Source: JAENVT01 sp040005915
GTDB lineage: Bacteria > Actinomycetota > Acidimicrobiia > Acidimicrobiales > Ilumatobacteraceae
Direction of reading: 5' to 3'
Assembly: GCA_040005915.1 (NCBI GenBank)
Contig: JBDTYA010000031.1
Span: forward strand, 1-10,703
Length of the DNA: 10,703 nucleotides
Each line of letters starts with the position of its first letter. Positions within the stretch are counted from its first letter, which is position 1. Positions 6,790-10,703 of the stretch are shown here, piece after piece. Below the pieces are notes generated by a model. It was not told where the DNA came from. It made no database searches and saw nothing but the letters and a program-made list of their open reading frames with translations. Both the position numbers and the translations under genes were made by a program.

Positions 6790-7532
6790 GCACGGCCAAC
6801 CCGGCGAGGGCTCACCTCTTCGGTGTCGACATCGATGCCGTGACCATGGACGAAACCGTCGACATGGTCATGCGTTGCATCGATGACGGACAGCAGGTGC
6901 AACACGTCGTGCTCAACGCAGCGAAGATCGTCGCGATGTCGAAGGACGCAGCGCTCCGCGAAGTGATTGCTGCCTGCCCGATCGTAAACGCCGATGGCAT
7001 GTCTGTCGTCGTCGCCAGCCGCCTCCTCCGGCAACCGCTACCGGAGCGCGTCGCCGGCATCGACCTCTTCGTGCGACTGGTGGAGCGAGCCGCTGACACC
7101 GGACACCGTGTGTACTTCCTGGGCGCACGCGACGAGGTGCTCGATGCAATGGTGCGCAAGTTCAGAACGCAGTACCCCACCCTCGACATCGCCGGGTACC
7201 GCAACGGCTATTGGACGGACGACGACGAGGTGGTGGCTGAGGTCTGCCGCTCGAAGGCCGACCTGCTGTTCCTCGCGATACCGAGCCCGCGCAAGGAGTT
7301 CTGGCTTGCTTCGAACCTCGCTCCGCTGGGCACACCGTTCGCCATGGGTGTCGGCGGCTCGTTCGATGTCGTCGCCGGCACCATCAAGCGGGCGCCGGTG
7401 TGGGTACAGAAGGTGGGTTGCGAGTGGGTCTACAGACTGGCGCAGGAGCCGCGGCGGATGTGGAAGCGCTACCTCGTCGGCAACACGACGTTCATCTGGC
7501 TCACGTTCAGAGAGATGTTGAGGAGACCATGA
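6786..7532 (+). CDS. WecG/TagA/CpsF-family glycosyltransferase (GT26)
   Basis: The 248-residue protein matches the WecG/TagA/CpsF family along its length. It shows VVLNAAKIV (41-49), NADGMS (68-73) with candidate catalytic base Asp70, ERVAGIDLF (87-95), VYFLGA (109-114), IPSPRKEFW (165-173) and GVGGSFDVVAGTIKRAP (188-204). The C-terminal tail, CEWVYRLAQEPRRMWKRYL (212-230), is rich in Arg, Lys and aromatic residues and corresponds to the appendage that docks TagA to the membrane and completes its active site. Family members transfer ManNAc (TagA) or ManNAcA (WecG) from UDP to a polyprenyl-diphosphate-linked GlcNAc on the inner face of the membrane. The UDP-GlcNAc 2-epimerase encoded immediately downstream and the dehydrogenase two genes upstream fit a ManNAc or ManNAcA donor. 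The ATG overlaps the preceding stop as ATGA. The open frame runs further upstream, but that part overlaps the previous gene and lacks family similarity. Confidence 0.92.
   Translation: MSTANPARAHLFGVDIDAVTMDETVDMVMRCIDDGQQVQHVVLNAAKIVAMSKDAALREVIAACPIVNADGMSVVVASRLLRQPLPERVAGIDLFVRLVERAADTGHRVYFLGARDEVLDAMVRKFRTQYPTLDIAGYRNGYWTDDDEVVAEVCRSKADLLFLAIPSPRKEFWLASNLAPLGTPFAMGVGGSFDVVAGTIKRAPVWVQKVGCEWVYRLAQEPRRMWKRYLVGNTTFIWLTFREMLRRP
7520..7525 (+). promoter_or_regulatory. Ribosome binding site for wecB
   Basis: GAGGAG lies just before ATG 7529, with 5 bases between GAGG and the start. It is the clearest Shine-Dalgarno match in the window and sits inside the last codons of the preceding gene. 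It rejects the longer in-frame extension back to 7400. Confidence 0.65.
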
Positions 7533-8680
7533 GCAAGCGCTTCGCAGTGATCGCCGGTGCACGGCCGAACTTCATGAAGGTCGCGCCCATCCTGCGCGCG
7601 TTCACGGCTCGTGGGGTTCAGCCACTGTTGGTGCACACGGGCCAGCACTACGACGCGAAGATGTCGGGCAGCTTCTTCGAAGTGCTCGGACTGCCCGCCG
7701 CCGATGTGAACTTCAACGTCGGCTCGGGAACTCATGCACGACAGACGGCGGCGGTGATGATTGCATTCGAGGAGTGGGCCGAGTCCCAAGCGTTGGATGC
7801 GGTCGTGGTGGTGGGCGACGTAAATTCGACGATGGCGTGTGCCATCGCTGCCGCAAAGATCGGCCTGCCGATAGCGCACGTCGAGGCCGGATTGCGGGCG
7901 TTCGATCGAGCGATGCCCGAAGAGGTGAACCGCATCGTCACCGACTCGCTGTCGACGTGGCTGTTCGCTCCATCGGCTGATGGGTGCGCCAACCTCGTCG
8001 CCGAGGGTGCAGAGCCCGCGCGAATTCATCTCGTCGGCAACGTCATGGCAGACAGCCTCTTCGCATCGCTCGATCGCGCCCGGGGCCGCCGGCCGGCCGA
8101 ATCGCTGCAACTCCCCGCGCGATTCGGGCTCATCACGCTTCACCGCCCGGCCCTCGTCGACGATCCGGACCGGCTCGCCATGGTGTTGCAAGCGATCGCC
8201 GGGGTCGACCCCGATGTGCCGTTCCTCTTTCCGGTACATCCACGCACACGGGCAAATCTGCGTGATGCGCTGCTCGACGCCCCCAACATTCGCCTGACCG
8301 ATCCACTCGACTACCTCGACTTCATCGCCCTCGAAGAACTGGCCGCCGTCGTCGTGACGGATTCGGGCGGCGTGCAGGAGGAGACCACCCTTCTCGGCAC
8401 CCCCTGTGTGACAGTCCGAGAGAACACCGAACGGCCGATCACGCTCACGCACGGCACGAACACTCTCGTCGGGTTCGACCTCGAACGGTTGCGCTCTGCG
8501 GTGTCGCTGGCTCTGACGTCTTCGCGACCGTCGCTTCCCGCCATCCCGTTGTGGGACGGTGGGGCCGCCGAGCGGATCGTCGACGTGTTGCTCGCCGACC
8601 CCCCGGTCGTCCGGTTCATTCCGCCCGGTCTGAGCGGTGCCGCCGGCTTTGACGGACCCGGGGCCCGGTACGGCACGTGA
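7529..8680 (+). CDS. wecB: UDP-N-acetylglucosamine 2-epimerase, non-hydrolysing
   Basis: The 383-residue length is normal for non-hydrolysing WecB/MnaA enzymes, which interconvert UDP-GlcNAc and UDP-ManNAc in the cytosol. The family landmarks are in order: GARPNFMK (10-17), HTGQHYD (36-42), GDVNST (96-101, Asp97), HVEAGLR (117-123, Glu119), MPEEVNR (129-135, Glu131), TLHRP (203-207, His205), VTDSGGVQEE (276-285) and RENTERP (297-303). These include the Asp, Glu and His residues needed for proton abstraction and UDP elimination/re-addition. The HRP segment continues ALVDD where many homologues have an Asn (HRPxNVDD); it is a modest deviation. The last 25 residues, after the DVLL helix, are Gly/Pro-rich and probably unstructured. 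Together with the dehydrogenase it could supply UDP-ManNAcA, or it could act on UDP-GlcNAcA as WbpI-like relatives act on uronates. The start overlaps the preceding stop as ATGA and the end overlaps the next gene as GTGA. Confidence 0.94.
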   Translation: MSKRFAVIAGARPNFMKVAPILRAFTARGVQPLLVHTGQHYDAKMSGSFFEVLGLPAADVNFNVGSGTHARQTAAVMIAFEEWAESQALDAVVVVGDVNSTMACAIAAAKIGLPIAHVEAGLRAFDRAMPEEVNRIVTDSLSTWLFAPSADGCANLVAEGAEPARIHLVGNVMADSLFASLDRARGRRPAESLQLPARFGLITLHRPALVDDPDRLAMVLQAIAGVDPDVPFLFPVHPRTRANLRDALLDAPNIRLTDPLDYLDFIALEELAAVVVTDSGGVQEETTLLGTPCVTVRENTERPITLTHGTNTLVGFDLERLRSAVSLALTSSRPSLPAIPLWDGGAAERIVDVLLADPPVVRFIPPGLSGAAGFDGPGARYGT

Positions 8681-9696
8681 GCAAGGGCGTTCCTGCTCGG
8701 TTGCGCAAGGCTTCCGCCGGCGATGTCGTCAGCACTGTGTGGTTCGCGGGCGCCTGGTTCGGCGTGTACGCGCTGATCTGGCTCGTCGTGTCGCGATTGG
8801 CCGACATCACCACGCCGGTCCGGCTCACGGTCGTGCTGCAGAGCCTCACGCCGTTGGCCTTTCTGCCGATGTACGCGTTGCTGGTCACTGCCCTGCTGGC
8901 CAGACGGTTCACTCAGTCCGGGTTCGCGCTCGTCCTCGTCGTGGTCCACATCTTTTCGGTCGCTCCGGCGATCGGCGGCGCCGATCCTCCGCACTGGGCA
9001 GCGTCGGCCCCGACCATTCGTGTCGTCAGCGCGAATGTGTACGACCACAACTCCTTGCTGACCGCAGCCGCGTCGACGTTGGTCGCGCAGGACGCCGACG
9101 TGATGATGGTGGTCGAGCTGACACGGCCCATGCTGCGCGCGTTGGTCACCGCCGGCCTCGACGATCGCTACCCCTATCAACTCGTCGGCAGCTTTTCGGA
9201 CAAGCGCTCCTCCTCGACCGAGTCGATCTTCTCTCGCGTTCCGTTCGATACCGCGAGGAAACAGTCGATCGGCCAACAAGACTGGCCCATGGTCACGATC
9301 ACTGTTGGCGACTCGACTGTCGACCTGCTCGCGGTGCACGCCGAGAACGCCCTTCGCAATGTCGACGAGTGGAATCGCGAACTCGCCCAGATCCGTGAAC
9401 TGAGCTCCGAAAGCCACGACCCGATCATCGTCGCCGGCGACTTCAACTCGACCCGGTGGAGCCCTGAGTTCGGCCGGCTGCTGGGCAGCGGCATGGTCGA
9501 CGCCAGCGAATCAGCCGGAGATGGCTTGTCGTTCTCGTGGCCGGTCGGGCGCCTGTTGCCCTTCCCCGTGATGCGATTGGACCATGCCCTCGGCAGTGCC
9601 GGCCTGGCCCCAACCGCAGTGAAGAACCTCACGATTCCGGGGAGCGATCACCGTGCCCTCCAGGTCACCTGGGCAGTGCAGCAGGTAGGAGCGTGA
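8677..9696 (+). CDS. Membrane-anchored endonuclease/exonuclease/phosphatase-fold protein, VanJ/StaP-like
   Basis: The 339-residue protein has three predicted N-terminal membrane helices (about 18-39, 49-74, 80-98) followed by a complete EEP catalytic domain. Its metal and catalytic residues are visible: N120 in SANVYDHN, E147 in VVELT, H221 in AVHAENALRN, D255 and N257 in GDFNST, D302 in RLDHALGS and D324-H325 in GSDHRALQV. Basic residues precede helix 1 (ARLRK) and lie between helices 2 and 3 (ARRF). By the positive-inside rule the catalytic domain is therefore outside the membrane. This architecture matches actinobacterial VanJ/StaP proteins, which confer teicoplanin resistance and are thought to act on polyprenyl diphosphates. 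In this operon a phosphatase releasing or recycling the lipid carrier, or a phosphodiesterase trimming a surface glycan, is more plausible than a nuclease. The start is GTG in a GTGA overlap with wecB; the ribosome binding site is weak, so coupling to wecB translation is likely. Confidence 0.83.
   Translation: MSKGVPARLRKASAGDVVSTVWFAGAWFGVYALIWLVVSRLADITTPVRLTVVLQSLTPLAFLPMYALLVTALLARRFTQSGFALVLVVVHIFSVAPAIGGADPPHWAASAPTIRVVSANVYDHNSLLTAAASTLVAQDADVMMVVELTRPMLRALVTAGLDDRYPYQLVGSFSDKRSSSTESIFSRVPFDTARKQSIGQQDWPMVTITVGDSTVDLLAVHAENALRNVDEWNRELAQIRELSSESHDPIIVAGDFNSTRWSPEFGRLLGSGMVDASESAGDGLSFSWPVGRLLPFPVMRLDHALGSAGLAPTAVKNLTIPGSDHRALQVTWAVQQVGA
9687..9691 (+). promoter_or_regulatory. Ribosome binding site favouring the ATG 9702 start
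   Basis: AGGAG ends 10 bases before ATG 9702 but only 1 base before the in-frame GTG 9693, which is too close to use it. A weaker AGG at 9683-9685 could serve the GTG, so the start is not fully settled. Confidence 0.45.
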
Positions 9697-9701
9697 GCGA
9701 C

Positions 9702-10703
9702 ATGGCAGAACGCGAGCCAGTCACGTATCTCGTGACTCAGATCCCGGCGATCTCACACACGTTCATCGCCGACGAGATCATCCATCTCGAGCAGAACGGT
9801 TGGCAGGTCAGGACGATCGCGATCAACCCACCGACCGGCGTCGACGAGCACAACCCGTCTGACCAGATGTGGATGCGCCGAACGCTCTACCTCAAGCTGA
9901 TACCTCGTCTCCGCGCTTCGATGACGGTGCTCCGCCACGTCGTCCGCCACCCCTCGATCGTCCTGCTGCCACTGAGGTTGGGTGGGTTCGATGTGAGGAG
10001 CTACGTGTGGCGGTACTTCTACCTTGCCGAAGCGATCCTGGTGGCCGATGCGATGCACGGTTGGGGAAGTCATCATGTGCACGCCCACTATGGTCAGTCG
10101 CCGGCCAGCGTCGCCTGGTTCGCCAGCGAGGTTGGCAACCGGGTGTTCCCCGGCTCCACGGCGTGGACGTGGAGCATGACTGTCCATGGATGGCACGAGT
10201 TCGTCAACGAGGAGGCGGCGAACCTGAAGGAGAAGCTGGCCGCGGCATCGTTCGTCGTCGCCATCAGCGATTTCACGCGGTCGCAGCTCTTCCGCATCGC
10301 CGACCCCGAGCATTGGCACAAGATCAGTGTGGTCCGCTGCGGGATCGACCTGACACGGTTCACACGGCGCACCCCGCCGGCCGAGGCGTCAACGGCCGGC
10401 CCCATCCCAAAGTGCTTGCTGATGGTGGCGCGAGTCTCGCGGGAGAAGGGCCACCTCGTCGCCCTCAACGCCCTCAAGCTGCTGCGCGACAGAGGCGTCG
10501 ACGTCGTTCTCGAGCTCGTCGGGCCCGGCCAGTTCGGGTTCGAGGCCCACGTACGTGCCGAGATCGCCAGGCTCGGGCTGCAGGATGCAGTCGTGTGGCA
10601 CGGCCCCGCCACACCCGAGCAGATCGCCGATCACCTGCGTCGCGCCGATGTGTTCTGCCTGCCCACGTTCGCCGAGGGTTTGCCGATCGTGATCATGGAA
10701 GCA
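9702..10703 (+). CDS. GT4-family glycosyltransferase, C-terminally cut by the window edge
   Basis: The visible 334 residues have the GT-B layout of family 4 retaining glycosyltransferases. The N-terminal half begins with TYLVTQIPAISHTFIADEI (8-26), the opening seen in colanic-acid/WcaL-type enzymes, and contains HVHAHYG (126-132). The acceptor domain then passes through SVVRCGIDLTRF to the donor domain with LLMVARVSREKGH and LVGPGQFG. The last residues in the window, FAEGLPIVIMEA, contain the EX7E-like sugar-nucleotide-binding motif. About 60-80 residues are probably missing. It would be a cytosolic, membrane-associated enzyme adding a hexose from an NDP-sugar to the growing lipid-linked glycan; donor and linkage cannot be read from the sequence. 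The start is taken as ATG 9702, which follows the previous gene by 5 bases and has AGGAG upstream. GTG 9693 (a 4-base GTGA overlap, three more residues) is the alternative and would match the overlap habit of the neighbouring genes. Confidence 0.9.
   Translation, partial: MAEREPVTYLVTQIPAISHTFIADEIIHLEQNGWQVRTIAINPPTGVDEHNPSDQMWMRRTLYLKLIPRLRASMTVLRHVVRHPSIVLLPLRLGGFDVRSYVWRYFYLAEAILVADAMHGWGSHHVHAHYGQSPASVAWFASEVGNRVFPGSTAWTWSMTVHGWHEFVNEEAANLKEKLAAASFVVAISDFTRSQLFRIADPEHWHKISVVRCGIDLTRFTRRTPPAEASTAGPIPKCLLMVARVSREKGHLVALNALKLLRDRGVDVVLELVGPGQFGFEAHVRAEIARLGLQDAVVWHGPATPEQIADHLRRADVFCLPTFAEGLPIVIMEA

Noticed and set aside
7400..7528. 43-codon upstream extension of wecB
   Set aside because: It overlaps the WecG/TagA gene, and GAGGAG plus the family-typical N-terminus identify ATG 7529 as the start.
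7469..8452. Minus-strand open frame (327 codons) opposite wecB
   Set aside because: It is the reverse-strand shadow of a gene with complete catalytic motifs; no ribosome binding site or domain supports it.
8311..9417. Minus-strand open frame (368 codons) across the wecB/EEP junction
   Set aside because: It crosses two well-supported plus-strand genes and has an Arg/Asp/Gly-rich composition without recognisable domains.
8677..9696. Reading the EEP-fold protein as a DNA-repair nuclease
   Set aside because: Three membrane helices and the predicted outside location of the catalytic domain do not fit AP endonuclease or exonuclease III roles.
1..10703. Search by eye for CRISPR arrays, insertion sequences, tRNAs, terminator hairpins and long repeats
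   Set aside because: None is visible. The coding sequences abut or overlap throughout, and short recurrent words such as CGATCG and GTCGTC reflect codon use rather than structured repeats.

Overview
The window is a single, very tightly packed, all-plus-strand gene run from a high-GC bacterium. Codon choice (strong G/C in third positions, GTG starts, TGA stops), the many 4-base start/stop overlaps and the protein types suggest an actinobacterium, possibly of the Acidimicrobiia/Ilumatobacter type. That assignment is an inference from protein style, not from a marker gene. There are no rRNA, tRNA, mobile-element or CRISPR features, and no gap of more than a few bases, so no internal promoter or terminator is visible. 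Both ends cut genes.

Layout: (1) 1-185, the tail of an acyl-CoA-dehydrogenase-like flavoprotein; (2) 190-1161, a DUF1839-family protein; (3) 1154-3634, a glycoside hydrolase family 2 (beta-mannosidase-like) protein without a signal peptide; (4) 3631-4413, a PIG-L/LmbE-type zinc deacetylase; (5) 4410-5675, a WbpA-type UDP-N-acetylhexosamine dehydrogenase; (6) 5659-6789, an unassigned all-helical, probable alpha/alpha-toroid protein; (7) 6786-7532, a WecG/TagA/CpsF glycosyltransferase; (8) 7529-8680, a non-hydrolysing UDP-GlcNAc 2-epimerase (WecB); (9) 8677-9696, a membrane-anchored endonuclease/exonuclease/phosphatase-fold protein resembling VanJ/StaP; (10) 9702-10703, a GT4 glycosyltransferase cut by the window end.

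Taken together this looks like part of a cell-surface polysaccharide or glycolipid biosynthesis locus. The epimerase and dehydrogenase would supply UDP-ManNAc and/or UDP-N-acetylhexosaminuronate, the WecG/TagA enzyme would add this to a polyprenyl-diphosphate-linked sugar, and the GT4 enzyme would extend it. The deacetylase may free an amine on the glycan, and the VanJ-like enzyme may recycle the lipid carrier outside the membrane. The left end carries two genes (acyl-CoA-dehydrogenase-like and DUF1839) of a type that I recall occurring beside amino acid:[carrier protein] ligases. The most interesting hypothesis is therefore a carrier-protein-dependent aminoacylation module wired into a polysaccharide operon. 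The carrier protein and ligase themselves are not in the window, so this remains a prediction.
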